The translations under genes were made by a program, and so were the position numbers. Positions 1-11,915 of a stretch of 64,000 nucleotides of DNA are shown here, in pieces. The notes below the pieces were generated by a model. It did not search any database. It saw only the letters and a list, made by a program, of their open reading frames with translations, and was not told the DNA's origin. Position 1 is the stretch's first letter; every line of letters begins with the position of its first letter. Origin of the DNA: Mytilus californianus (taxonomy: Eukaryota; Mollusca; Bivalvia; Mytilida; Mytilidae); NCBI RefSeq assembly GCF_021869535.1, contig NW_026262734.1, positions 114,033,588-114,097,587 on the forward strand, written 5' to 3'.

Positions 1-1620
1 AAACTCTTGCAATTGTTTATGGATGTAATAAATTCCATGAGTATGTATATGGTCGCCGAGTTCAAATAGAGACAGACCATAAACCGCTCCAATCAATCTT
101 CCCGAAACCGCTTCACCAAACACCGCCTAGATTACAGAGACTTTTAATAGCATTAGAAAAATATGATCTTAAAGTTTACTATAAACCAGGCAAAGAGATG
201 TATCTAGCAGATCATCTCAGTAGATCGTTCCTAAAAGAAACAAAGGAAGTATTAGTACCTGACTTACACGCGAATGACATTCATTTGATATCACACATGC
301 CAATTGCACCAGAAATGTATGCTAAATTTCAGATTAAAACTGCAAATGATGAGCACCTTCAGGAATTACAAGATGTCATATTTGATGGATGGGCAAATGA
401 AAAATCTGAACTTTTACACTCTTTGAGGCCATATTGGACTTTCCGTGATGAACTTTCAGTCATCAATGGACTATTGTACAAGTCAAACAAAGCAATTGTA
501 CCAAAAGCGCTACAAAATGTGAAATGTTGGACAAAATACACGAATCACATCTTGGGATCGTAAAGTGCAAAAGCCCTGCACGTGATGTACTATTCTGGAT
601 CGGCATGGGACAAGAAATCGAGGATAAAGTTAAAGCATGTGGACTTTGCGCTCAACATCAGTCTCTAAACCGAAAGGAACCGATGTTAATGCCGGAAATA
701 CCAGAGCGACCCTGGTCAAAACTTGCTGCCGACCTATTTGAATATCAAAAACAACACTACTACTACTCAAAATGGCCGGAAGTTATGAAACTAGACAATG
801 AACTAGCAAAAATACCATTGATTATTTAAAAGGACTAATGTCAAGATTTGGATATATTGACGAATTAGTTTCTGACAATGGTCCTCAGTTTTCGTCATTA
901 GAATTCAAAAGATTTGCTACCGAATATGGATGTAAACATACAACGAGCAGCCCACACTATGCTCAATCAAATGGACAAGCAGAAAGAAGTGTTTAAACCG
1001 TGAAGAAGCTAATTATGAAATCGAAGAATCCGCACAAAGCTCTTTTAGACTATCGAAACACACCGTCGGACATTGATCTTTCGCCAGCACAATTGTTCCT
1101 AAATCGGAGATTAAAAACATCACTACCTACTTCATTACCGCTATTGATGCCGCAAAACATCAACAACCGTGAAATTATCATAAAACTCGAAATTCGTCAA
1201 AGGAAACCTAAAACCAACTATGATAAACATTGTGGACCTGAATTGAAACAGCTAAAACAAGGAGACTCTGTTGTAATGTACACAGATAGAAAATGGAAAG
1301 CAGGACAAATATTTCAAAAACACCACACTCCTCGCTCCTATGTAGTACAAACATCAGATGGCAGGCGTTACAGAAGAAACCCTAGGCATATAACACCAAC
1401 AGTTTACAATGATAACACAGTTGAAAAAGAACATTTCAAGAACAATCACAATACAACCATCCGTAAAACTTCTACTGTCTGTAACACTTCACGAACATTA
1501 GACCGCAGTGAAACCGTTGCGTCCGAGGAAAATGAAAATATTGAACCATCTAAGTCACCCATGACAAGATCTAGAAGAACAGTAAAAGTGCAAACCAAAT
1601 TAAATGACTATGTAAAATAA
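1..1620 (+). pseudogene. Ty3/Gypsy pol remnant: RNase H end and integrase
   Basis: This is the 3' part of a retrotransposon polyprotein; the element enters the window already in pol. Positions 70-230 encode the end of RNase H (ETDHKPLQ, then YYKPGKEMYLADHLSR). Positions 198-563 continue in one frame, and a frameshift near 515-530 leads into 524-829, which carries the integrase zinc-binding module (IHESH, then CGLC). The catalytic core starts at AADLFEY, is shortened around 745-765, shifts frame near 820 and continues with VSDNGPQF and NGQAERS, so D, D and E are visible. A stop follows near 994-996. The final 206 codons (1000-1620) hold the integrase C-terminal module (GDSVVMY, then RSYVVQT and YRRNPRHI) and end just before the polypurine tract. 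RNase H, integrase and LTR order is diagnostic of Ty3/Gypsy. The stop, two frameshifts and core deletion make it non-functional. Confidence 0.9.
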
Positions 1621-1820
1621 TGTTGTTGAACTGTCAAGTAGTTGCTAGAAAGCATTTAGTTAGTTATCAGAAAAGACAATAAATAGACTTTAAGTTAAAT
1701 TGGAAAAGAGACATTAATCTAGTCAGTATTAATTTCTAGTCAAAACCATTTCAGTATAAATTTCAACTGGGTAATACTCAAATTCATTTGTTCGTTAAAT
1801 CATTTCATTTCATCTTTTAG

Positions 1821-1831
1821 AAAAAGGGGGA
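1821..1831 (+). promoter_or_regulatory. Polypurine tract of the upstream Gypsy element
   Basis: An uninterrupted purine run (five A, five G, one A) sits directly against the TGT that opens the LTR. This is where plus-strand priming occurs in LTR retrotransposons. It fixes the left edge of the LTR. Confidence 0.75.
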
Positions 1832-1984
1832 TGTCACATACCGTAATATTGACATATCGTAACCGGATACGATCCGGACATTATTTTTATGTATTATGAT
1901 ACTCTCCTGTATAGAAGGTTAATAAAAGATAGTTTGTTATTGTCAACATGTCTTCGTACTTATTGAACACTAGCCATTATAACA
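1832..1984 (+). repeat. 3' LTR of the Ty3/Gypsy element
   Basis: The segment begins TGTCACATA right after the polypurine tract and ends in ATAACA near 1984, giving a short LTR of about 153 bp. It contains a polyadenylation signal AATAAA at 1921-1926 and an inverted repeat CCGGAT-ACG-ATCCGG near 1864-1878. The left edge is well supported by the tract. The right edge is tentative because the 5' LTR lies outside the window, so the two cannot be compared. Confidence 0.6.
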
Positions 1985-3461
1985 CGACTAAAAATCTGTC
2001 GTCGGATCCAGTGAATACCGGAAATCATCTCCGGTCCGCAGTTCGTTTAAATATTTCGATGAATAAATGAAAATACGACGATTTGTTTCAGCGGAAGTTC
2101 ACAAATCTATTGATGTTTACAAAAATATAGGTTTTAAACTTTAAAAATATAATATTATAATTCATGGCACGTCACTTTTAATGTGAACGAAAATCAGGGG
2201 GCCGTTCTCTGATGCTTAGGGACCGTTCAATATTTATCAGAAGGATGGGCCGGTGCATTCTTAATATTGTTTCATTAACAAACTTGATGCCCATCCTTTT
2301 AAATTCTGCAAAAAAGTGCTTGTCCATCTCAAAAAATCTATTAAAAAAATGCTTGCCCCTCTTAAACTTAAAGACAACCAATAATGATATAGGTTCTTTT
2401 TCTATTTTAATGCTTGCATGTTTATGTCTGGAAATCAAAGAATAGACTTTGGTGTATATATTATATATTTATATGTTTCAGAATCAGAAATTATTTAAAT
2501 CAATTTAAGTCATGAATATACATCATTGTACATGTATATATTTGATTGTATAAGTACAGCCTGACACAATATACCTATAAACATCACAATTACATCTCAA
2601 TCCATAAGTCATAGTATACTATATCAGCAAGCCTTTAATAGAGACTTAAGAAGTGCTAACACTATTCAAACAAATCATAAATAGATGAAGAAACATTAAC
2701 CATACTACTAAATGTACTAAGTTTATATTTATTCTGAAATATGAGGTCATTTTAAATTTAAACAGTTTAATGTATCTCTTCTTAAGTTCCATTAAATAAT
2801 TGCATATGTGGTAGTTTCTTAAAATGACTGTACATTATATTGCTAATCAATAAATTATCTCCCCTTTCTAACAGTTTTGTATTGAATTCAGGTCCCGTTT
2901 TACATTTTACTCAAATCCATTCAAAATATGGGAGGTAAATATTATCTGCATATCTTTTAATTGCACCACAAACACTCATTTAATAAAACCTTTCTGATTT
3001 TCCTTTAATACATGTACCTTAAGTATATCCTGCTTGGTTCTTGAAATATAATAGAAATACTTGTTCATTGAAAGACTTGTGTTTGAAATATTTTTGTAAC
3101 AAAATATTGATATATATATATATATATATATATAGGGTCTAAACATAGCAACAATCAACATTCAATCTATCTAGGAGTGGATCAGTTTGTAAATAAACTG
3201 ATGCAGTTACTACATTAAATTATATAAGTGCCTAAGAATGTAACTTTAACACACTAATGAGTGTTATAAAATTAGTTGTTATATTTTATATTTTTCACGC
3301 AATATTTCGCTAAACAAATCAGCTTCATCAGGTGCGTGCAGCCAACCAGGTAAAAGTTAGAGGTTGTACAGAAATTTTTGCAGCTCAATGTTAGATGTCT
3401 AGAAAAATATTTTTGCCGCTTATTGTACATAGCAATTCTTAAATCAAAACAAATAGTTGCT
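1985..3461. other. Gene-free AT-rich stretch
   Basis: I see no coding signal here. Short open frames at 2178-2445 on both strands lie in a low-complexity repeat-like segment and match no family I recognise. An inverted motif near 2025-2035 (ACCGGAAATCATCTCCGGT) lies just past the LTR. A (TA)n microsatellite lies at 3110-3134. Confidence 0.5.
3110..3134. repeat. (TA)n microsatellite
   Basis: About 12 uninterrupted TA dinucleotides. It accounts for the IYIYIYI run in the minus-strand open frame over it, which is not a gene. Confidence 0.95.
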
Positions 3462-3772
3462 GAAAATATACAAAGGTTGAGTGTTTGAAACACTTGTCTA
3501 TACAGCCACTTTGTATTGGAAACACGTCTGAATATAGAAACCGTTAATGACAGCAGCTGTGCAAAATATTGTAGAAAAAATCATTAACGCTGTTCATTAA
3601 ATTAGAAACCAAATATAGAATATTATTAAAAGTGATCTCTTAAGTTCCTTAATATAGAATACAATGAATTGATTAAGATTAGTCCAGCTACATATACTAT
3701 AAGTTAACACATTTTGCTGATAATACAACTTTGATTTTGAAGGAAGGTCCAAAATCCTTAAGGGAAGCTTTA

Positions 3773-4219
3773 GGTTGCACTTTGTAAATACAGCTGTTTT
3801 TCAAACCACGCCTCTTTTGGGGAGATATTTAATATTCATAGGTATGTTAATTTGTTAACGTACTGGTTCCCATTGATGATCTCTGTGTTTCATCTCATAG
3901 AGACATCACTTGGGAATGTAACCAGTATAGAAAAACATGGTAGCGGCTAAATTTTAATTCTTAGGAGGTCCAAAAATGGAGGTAAGGGTAGTATAGAATT
4001 TTAGTATAAGTTTAAACTCTTTGAAGTTCAGGGCATATAAATGTTGAAAATATGCCGCACAGCCCTATATTTTGACCTTTGAATAAAATAGTACTGCATA
4101 TAAACTATCTGTTCTGGGATATTATTTTTCACGAAACTTCATAGTAAAAGTGTCACAGTTTTAGCCGCAAAGGGAGTTCCTATGGGAAATGCATTGTCTG
4201 TATTTACAGAATTGCAACC
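3773..4219 (+). mobile_element. MITE-like terminal repeat, left copy
   Basis: This 447-bp unit starts GGTTGCACTTTGTAAATACAG and ends with the near-complement CTGTATTTACAGAATTGCAACC, giving imperfect inverted ends of about 21 bp. It is almost identical to 5456-5903; visible differences are single substitutions and a one-base indel near its end. No open frame of note. Confidence 0.85.
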
Positions 4220-5455
4220 TATATAGGGTTAAAAAATAGAACATACAGAATTTCACAAAATCTGGTTTATCTCAGATTTAAAAAAAATTAACTTAAATAT
4301 GAAGTTTTATAAATATTTCATGAAGATTGAGAAAATCCTGGGCCTTAACTATGATGACTCAGCATAAATTCACAGTTTACAGTATGCATGGTTTACTTAA
4401 AGCCCTGAATATAAAATAAATTCATAATATATGCCTATTTGTAATTTAAATTGTTTAGAAGTGCTTATATTTACTCTTCGCAGTAATTGCAACTCATTGA
4501 TCCTTCCTAAATATTTCTGGTGGGGTGTTTTTGTCCTGTCGATAACCCAAAAGTAAGCCGTAACGCCTAAATGTGCTTTTTTGTGACTGCGGCATAAAAA
4601 AGTACAAGCTAGAATTACAAAAAGACCTCAGTAAAACTTACAATAGTGTGTTCTATCCTAAATATGTAGTAAATATTCCACATTGCTAGAAACTGGGAAA
4701 AAAATTAGGAAATGTGAGGCTCCAGGGGCAAAAAACAGAGAAAAATGCCTACCCCTGAGTCATAAAACAGATAATTTAACTTGTAAATGCTATGATTTTT
4801 TTTATTTTACAGGTCTTTTATAAAGTAAACAATAACTGTGCTAGGAAGTTATGCAAAAATCAGATGTAAGCAGTCATTTCAATCAAACTTTTAGAGAATT
4901 TATGCACCAGACTGATATCGTCATAAATACAACTTTTGCAAATATGGCTTTGTTTAAACACTTCTAGGACATATATTAACTAACTTATGTTAGATATATG
5001 GTTAGGGATGATACTGTTGTGACAAGAATTCTAAACTGACCATTTGAGGCAGAAATTGTGAACTTTCATTAACAAATAGGCATACAGTAAGATGTGGACT
5101 GGAGACACAGGCAGGATTGGATACTTTGTATAATCTTGAGTGTTGGAATGCTTAACTACTAAACAATACATTTATAGTATTCTAAAATGCTTTCAATTTG
5201 TTATCAGAATAGTTTCAAACAGGTTTAAGACAGTTCATGTCAGAAAACATGCACATAGGGTAAGCTGGCAATAATTAGAGTTTTGTTTTCAAAATCTTTA
5301 AAAAAATGAAACAGGGGTAGGGGTATAAAATGTACTGTAAAAGGAGACTTAGAGTATATGCAGTGATTTCTTTAAGGCTATAATTCTGATAAATAAGTAT
5401 TGTTGTGAGAAAAAGTGTTTTTAGAGAGTTTTCTATTTGAATAAATGTTTGTATA

Positions 5456-5903
5456 GGTTGCACTTTGTAAATACAGCTGTTTCTCAAACCACGCCTCTTT
5501 TGGGGAGATATTTAATATTCATAGGTATGTTAATTTGTTAACGTACTGGTTCCCATTGATGATCTCTGTGTTTCATCTCATAGAGACATCACTTGGGAAT
5601 GTAACCAGTATAGAAAAACATGGTAGCGGCTAAATTTTAATTCTTAGGAGGTCCAAAAATGGAGGTAAGGGTAGTATAGAATTTTAGTATAAGTTTAAAC
5701 TCTTAGAAGTTCAGGGCATATACATGTTGAAAATATGCCGCACAGCCCTATATTTTGACCTTTGAATAAAATAGTAGTGCATATACACTTTCCGTTCTGG
5801 GATATTATTTTTCACGAAACTTCATAGTAAAAGTGTCACAGTTTTAGCCGTAATGGGAGTTCCTATGGGAAATTGCATTGTCTGTATTTACAGAATTGCA
5901 ACC
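5456..5903 (+). mobile_element. MITE-like terminal repeat, right copy
   Basis: Second, same-orientation copy of 3773-4219 with the same inverted ends. It is preceded by TATA (5452-5455) and followed by TTTA (5904-5907). The near-identity to the left copy shows the pair is much younger than the surrounding duplicated block. Confidence 0.85.
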
Positions 5904-6745
5904 TTTAGCTGAATAAAATTGTATGCAACAAGATCAGGGCTTGATATCAATTCAAAAATTGGATTCTTAATTAAAAATCTAGTAGAGGTTTTCTCTTATG
6001 TCAAAATACATATGTATGGTGGGCCACAATAACTATTGTGTATGTTGATATGGATAACATTACTTATTTGAACCGGTTTACGGTTTCATAGAGGAATGGT
6101 TAAAAAGAAACCATTCTGTAATAGATAAAAAAAAAAATATTAAAACTTATTCTAAATCACCTCTGCATAAACTTTTATGATACCTGTCCTAAATCACCTC
6201 ATCATTAACTTGCCTAAATCAAATGTAAACTATGTTAGAGACTATTAATGAACTTCTGTTCACATGATTTGAAATAAACCTGCAAACAGACTTAAATAAA
6301 AAGCTATTGCAAAACAACAATAGTGAAGGTAAGTTGAAAATGAAAGCCCCCAAGAGCAAAACATACAAATAATCAAATATTGCTTGAAAGAAAAGATATT
6401 TCGTGTATACAAGTGTCGTGTTCAGAGTACATTTCATTGGTTTTAATTAAACGATGTTACAAGCAAACATTTCCAAAAAGAAGAAAACAAAAAGAGACAA
6501 TGGGAAAACGTATAACTAACCAATGTTATATTTGAAATGAGGAATATATAAAACAAATAGTAATGAATGTAAAACTGCGATTAAGAAAGAGCCTTATCAG
6601 ATTTAAATTTAAAATATTAATTACCAGTAGTTCAACAGGTGAGTTGAGACCTAATTACTTGTACTAACTGTCAACATGAACAATAATAAACCAATGGGCA
6701 TATTTTGTTTTTATCAGACTAACATATTTTATCACTAGTAACGGG

Positions 6746-8224
6746 TTTTACTACTGAAACGGTCATTTTAAACTGAACAAGTCTTAAATGCCTGAATTTA
6801 CCGCAAGGAAAAATGTCAAGATCTTTTTCAGTTGTTCAGTACATGTTCAGTACACTAAATATCGCGATCGATAAAGTATCAGTCAGTACTGATTCAGGTA
6901 ATTAAGAAAAAACGCGTAGCGTTTAATTTAGTACTGTTAAGTACATTTTAGTACACGTCAGTTCATCGATAGAATCGTTGTCCAGTACTGTTCAGTGTAT
7001 CAACATAATATGAGGATAACTTCCCTTTAAGTAGCAGAGGAATCGTAATAAAAAAATCGGAAAAAAATGAGTAACAATAATAAACAAATAAATATAAAGA
7101 GACATAATCGGCAACGGGACTGTGGATACACGTTTTTGTTAACATGCGTTTCATTTTCATAAATTGGTAAAACTAACATGAATAATAACTGTTGAAATAT
7201 TTGTATGGAACCATATGAAATTCTGATAATTATTCTTTAATGGGTACGCAATTATAAGATATTGACGACTGTAAACTGAGAGTTCAGCCGTAAAGATTAG
7301 AATGATGAAAAATACCGATAGCTTTCGAAAATATCCACGCTATGATTTCGCGCCATTTGTCTTTTGACAGTTACTTGCTGTGTCCGACTGAAGTAATGTA
7401 AGTATATAATTTGAAAACATTTTGACAGTTTCGAACCTGATATCCCCATTCAAAAGCATTGATCATAAAAAAGGGGGGTTCCAACCCTGGAATACCCCCC
7501 CCCCCCCCCTTTGAATCCCCCAATAGGCAGCTTAGCTGTAAAACGTACATTATCAGTGACAAGCATATATAACAAGGGAGCTGCCTGTCGAACCTAGACC
7601 ATGTAGACTATTATATTAGTGTAAAAGTCCAAGATCGGACGAATAGAACTTAACATTGTTTTATATTAAAAAGTAAAGCATTTGCTATAAATGGCTTTTC
7701 AACATTTTATTTATACAATCAGAAGTCAAAGTTTTAATTTTATACACCAATCTCAAGTTTTTTTTAAGAAGGAGTTACCAAACAGCTGCCCCGCGCAATC
7801 GGTTTCTACTGTGACATATTAACATCAGCATTGTGACATGTGAAATTTACTGGAAAGTGCAGAAACTTAAAAGTCGTCCATTTTGTTTTAAAAAAAAATA
7901 ACTTTGTTATGTAAAAGTGGCCCATGTGTCCCTTTCGGTTTGAAAATTTCCCATTAAAAGATATGTTTTTCCTATACATTGTATCTGAATGCAAAGATGA
8001 ATTCTGGTAGGAAAAAATGTAAAATTTATTATTGCTAAGACATTATTTTGTCATATCCCATGATATTTCTTAACAATTTTTGTTTCTGTCTGGTACATGT
8101 CTAAAACTGCAAAAACGGATGTATTACATTTGCATAGATTTGGGGATTAACATACATGACATATGTTACATTTGCACACAAAAAAAATATCACATTTGTG
8201 CACTTTAACCTATAGATCTACCTG
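6746..8224. other. Gene-free stretch with an AGTAC motif cluster
   Basis: No coding signal. Between 6836 and 6990 the motif AGTAC, mostly as CAGTAC, occurs seven times, with GATCGAT and ATCGAT nearby. A 15-C homopolymer at 7495-7509 makes an apparent glycine-rich frame on the minus strand that is not a gene. Confidence 0.55.
7495..7509. repeat. Poly-C tract
   Basis: Fifteen consecutive C, preceded by AAAAAAGGGGGG at 7470-7480. The G and C tracts could pair across a 15-base spacer. Homopolymers like this are also common assembly error sites. Confidence 0.9.
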
Positions 8225-8410
8225 TATATTTAGCATGCTATTAAATACTCCAATCTTAATTGTCTAGGATTGTCAGTTTTACTATCAAAGGTTTGGTGGT
8301 TCTCTCATGGCACTCCAACTTCCTACACCAATATACATAGACCTCCAGGAAATAGCACAATAGTCAAAATAGTGCTGAAAGTGGCGTTAAACACCAACCA
8401 ATCAAAATAT
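8225..8410 (+). mobile_element. MetaSINE-type SINE, 3' half
   Basis: The segment matches the body and tail of the complete SINE at 52327-52585: CCAATCTTAATTG, then TCAAAGGTTTGGTGGTT, TTCCT.CACCAAT, and the tail AAAGTGGCGTTAAACACCAA at about 8378-8397. The tRNA-like head is missing, so it is 5' truncated. The conserved GTGGCGTTAAACACCAA end is, from my knowledge, typical of the MetaSINE superfamily of molluscs and other animals. Confidence 0.8.
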
Positions 8411-8559
8411 ATATAATGCTTGTCATGAATTTGTTTACCTTCACTGACTTATTTTGCTTGTTAATCTAAATCTAAAGGAAATTATGTGTTTTCAATACTT
8501 GTTGATTTTTAAATTTGTATGGGGAAAACAACAAACAATGATACACAGAATAAGAAAAG

Positions 8560-8740
8560 GCTGTATAGTTTATTGACGAATTCAGCGTCACACCTAATTC
8601 TTTATAGTTTTTGAACTTTATGAATATCCAGTGAAGTTGAACTTTACATCAATCTGTTCACTAACTATTAAATCAGTCTGGAAGATAGTCTCATTGGAGA
8701 TCATACCACATCTTTTTATCTTTTAAATAGTGCACCTGAG
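8560..8740 (+). repeat. Short interspersed repeat, degraded copy
   Basis: Its end, GATAGTCTCATTGGAGATCATACCACATCT, matches the 3' end of the family best seen at 43530-43880. The rest is strongly diverged. It is the first of three tandemly placed family members here. Confidence 0.55.
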
Positions 8741-8769
8741 ATAAATTATGATTAATTATAAAATAATCT

Positions 8770-8985
8770 CAAAGGCCTTTAGTTTTCTCATTTAACATGT
8801 TTACACTGTTTCAAATTTTTCATGTTGGACATTTTATAGCTGACTATATAATACATTATGGGGGTTTTCATTGTTGAAGGTCGTACGGTGAACTTATAAT
8901 TGCTTATAAAATATCTTTGCCACTTGAACTCTGGTGTATGGTTGTCTCATTGGCAATCATGCCACATCTCCTGATTTTCAAATAA
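8770..8985 (+). repeat. Short interspersed repeat, second copy
   Basis: It carries the family landmarks CATTTTATAGCTGACTAT, CATTGTTGAAGGTCGTACGG and GTTGTCTCATTGGCAATCAT, followed by GCCACATCTCC. Same orientation as its neighbours. Confidence 0.75.
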
Positions 8986-8989
8986 ATTA

Positions 8990-9154
8990 GAAAATAACTC
9001 ATGGCATTAGTTTTCTCTTATGAAAATTTCAGAATTTGTCATGCTGTGCCTTTTATTATCATCACACAATACGGTATGGGTTCTGGTCATTGTTGATTAT
9101 TATACAGTGCCTTATAGTTGTTAAACAACCTCGTCCTTTAGTCTCGGGTAGATA
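8990..9154 (+). repeat. Short interspersed repeat, third copy, 5' part
   Basis: Family landmarks (ATACGGTATGGG, CATTGTTGATT, CAGTGCCTTATAGTTGTT, TTTAGTCTC) stop at 9154, where the 9155-12827 transposon begins, and resume at 12828 with TAGTTTCTCATTTATAATCA and ACAACATCTCC. The SINE was therefore present first and was split by the transposon. Confidence 0.8.
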
Positions 9155-9189
9155 CAGTTGGGTGCAGACCAAGCATTACATGTAGACGG

Positions 9190-9480
9190 GCGGAAAAAGT
9201 TAACGCGGCGTTTACTCGCGTGCACTTCAAGTAAACGCCGCGTTAACTGTGCGTTAACTCCGAAATTGCAGTAGACATAAAAAGTAAACGGGCGTTTACC
9301 TTCGCGTTTACCTCCGCGTTAACGCAAAATCGGCGCGTCTTCTAATTTTGTAAAGAGTAAACGGGCGTTTACTTTCGCGTTCACTTCCGTGTTAACGTGC
9401 AAAAGGGCGCGTCTTCTAATTTCGTCAAAAGTAAACGCACGTTTACTGTTTGTAGTAAACACGCGTTAACGCAAAATGTC
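9190..9480. repeat. Left subterminal palindrome array
   Basis: The palindrome GTAAACGNNCGTTTAC occurs at 9284-9299, 9357-9372 and 9431-9446, spaced 73-74 bp, with additional half motifs (GTAAACG, CGTTTAC, GTTAACG, CGTTAAC) between them. The spacing comes from a partly duplicated unit that includes GCGCGTCTTCTAATTT. Such arrays are plausible transposase-binding sites. Confidence 0.85.
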
Positions 9481-9679
9481 ATCGTATCCTGGATACACTG
9501 ACTTTAAATATCAAATGATAAAGTACAGCAAAAATTAAATGACCAACTGTTCATTTTCGATTGACATATTGACGATTACAGTTAATTAATAATATTATTA
9601 CACCTCTTTAATTAATTGAAACTAATCATAGTAAATTTCTTTTTCCGCACAAAATAAACAGTTCAATCATGTCCTTTTT

Positions 9680-11915
9680 GTTAATTCAAATATTTAAATC
9701 ATCACCGAAATCCAGCAGTTTTCACATCTCAGACTGTCCGACTCAGGATGACTCGTATAATAAAATTATTTGACCTCATTAACCAAAACTGACCATATTT
9801 TGCCCTTCATCAAGTAAATCTCTATAGCCGCACAGTAAATCAGTTATATTTTTATATCAGGATGGATTGTATAATTCGAATGACAGCAATATTGGAAAAA
9901 AATGACTAAAAAATTTGGTTTACATCAATTTATAATGCCAGAATGTCCTCTCTTTATACAAAATATTGAATCGTTAACAAATATCAGTAGTTTTCATACC
10001 TCAGACTGACACTCATAACAAAATTATTTGTCCGCGTCACCCAAAACGGACCATATTTGCACTTTATTATGTAAATCTTTATAACCGCATAGTAAATAAG
10101 TTATATTTTAATATCAGGATGGGTTGTATAATACACATGACAACAATATTGGAAAAAAATTACTAAAAAATTTTGTTCGCATGAATTTATAGTGCCAGCA
10201 TGTCCTCTTTTTATTCAAAATATTGAATCGTAAACAAATATCAGTAGTTTTCATACCTCAGACTGACACTCATAACAAAATTATTTGTCCGCGTCAACCA
10301 AAACTGACCATATTTGCACTTTATTATGTAAATCTTAATAGCTGCATAGTAAATAAGTTATATTTTTATATCAGGATGGGTTGTATAATACAAATGACAG
10401 CAATATTGGAAAATAATGACTACCAAATTTTGTTCGCATGAATTTATAGTGCCAGCATGTCCTCTTTTTATTCAAAATATTGAATCGTAAACAAATATGA
10501 GAAGTTTCCATACGTCAGACTGACTTGTATAACAAAATTATTTGCCCACATCAATAAAAACTGACCATATTTGCACTTTATTATGTAAATCTTAATAACT
10601 GCATAGTAAATCAGTTATATTTTTATATCAGGATGGATTGTATAATACAAATGACAGCAATATAGGTAAAAAATTACTAAATAATTTGGTTCACATCAAT
10701 ATATAGTGCCAGCATGTCCTCTTTTTTATTCAAAATATTGAATCATAAACAAATATCAGTAGTTTTTATACCTCAGACTGACTCTTATAACAAAATTATT
10801 TGTCTGGGTCAACCAAAACTGACCACATTTGCACTTTATTGTAAATCTTTATAGCCGCATAGTAAATCAGTTATATTTTTATATCAGGATGGATTGTATT
10901 ATACAAATGACAGCAATATTTGAAAAAAATGACTAAAAAATTTGGTTCGCATCAATCTATAGTGCCAGCATGTCCTCTTTTTATTCAAAATATTGAATTC
11001 TAAACAAATATCAGTAGTTTTCATACCTCAGACTGACTCATATAACATAATTATTTGACTGCATCATTCAAAACTGACCATATTTGCACTTTATTATGTT
11101 AATTTTAATAGCTGCATAGTAAATCAGTTATATTTTTATATCACGACGGATTGTATAATACAAATGACAGCAATATTGAAAAAAAATTACTAAAAAATGA
11201 CAGCAATATTGAAAAAAAAATTGCTAAATAATTTGGTTCCCATCAATATATAGTGCCAGCATGTCCTTTTTTTATTCAAAATATTGAATCATAAACAAAT
11301 ATCAGTAGTTTTCATATCTCATACTGACTCATATAACAAAATTATTTGTCAGTGTCAACCAAAACTGACCATATTTGCACTTTATTATGTAAATCTTAAT
11401 AACTGCATAGTAAATCAGTTATATTTTTATATCACGACGGATTGTATAATACAAATGACAGCAATATTGAAAAAAAATTACTAAAAAATTTGGTTCGCAT
11501 CAATTTATAGTGCCAGCATGTCCTCTTTTTATTCAAAATATTGAATCGTAAACAAATATCAGTAGTTTTCATACCTCAGACTGACTCATATAACAAAATT
11601 ATTTGTCCGCTTCAAAAAAAAAATGACCATATTTGCACTTTATTATGTAAATCTTAATAGCCGCATAGTAAATCAGTTATATTTTTATATCAGGATGGCT
11701 TGTATTATACAAATGACAGCAATATTGGAAAAAAATGACTAAAAAATTTGGTTCGCATCAATTTATAGTGCCAGCATGTCCTCTTTTTATTCAAAATATT
11801 GAATCGTAAACAAATATCAGTAGTTTTCATACCTCAGACTGACTCATATAACATAATTATTTGACTGCATCATTCAAAACTGACCATATTTGCACTATAT
11901 CATGCAAATCTATAT
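9680..11915 (+). repeat. Tandem satellite, about nine units of ~257 bp
   Basis: Landmark GACCATATTTGC, or close variants, recurs at about 9793, 10052, 10307, 10564, 10822, 11078, 11368, 11624 and 11881. The period is 254-260 bp, with one longer unit caused by a short internal duplication near 11165-11220. Each unit also contains ATATCAGGATGG, AATGACAGCAATATTGG, TGCCAGCATGTCCTCTTT and TATCAGTAGTTTTCATA. Open frames at 10223-10441 and 11284-11484 are simply the same stretch of two units and are not genes. Confidence 0.95.

Larger units (their letters stand above)
3773..5903. mobile_element. Composite non-autonomous element with 447-bp terminal direct repeats
   Basis: Two nearly identical copies (3773-4219 and 5456-5903, same orientation) enclose 1,236 bp of unique AT-rich DNA with no convincing coding frame. 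The whole unit is flanked by TTTA on both sides (3769-3772 and 5904-5907). The two paralogous blocks carry a single TTTA and no insert at the equivalent places (39171-39174 and 43120-43123), so they act as empty sites and show the unit inserted as one piece or was built at that site. The inner edges of both copies are flanked by TATA. It could be two MITEs mobilised together or an atypical LTR element without coding capacity. The GG...CC ends and internal inverted termini favour MITEs. Confidence 0.8.
3462..6745. repeat. Copy A1 of the duplicated ankyrin-locus intron block
   Basis: The segments 3462-3768 and 5908-6745 align collinearly with 38851-40000 and, more weakly, with 42780-44010. Shared landmarks are TGCTGAAAATATACAAAGG at the left, the run around AAATCTAGTAGAG in the middle, and GTAGTTCAACAGGTGAGTT at the right. 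In the other copies this block lies next to an ankyrin exon on the minus strand. I found no exon beside A1. The copy is interrupted by the composite insertion 3773-5903. It is presumably an old duplication of intronic sequence. Confidence 0.8.

Noticed and set aside
9680..11915. Possible CRISPR-like array
   Set aside because: Units are about 257 bp and contiguous, with no short repeat plus unique spacer structure, and the genome is animal. It is a satellite.
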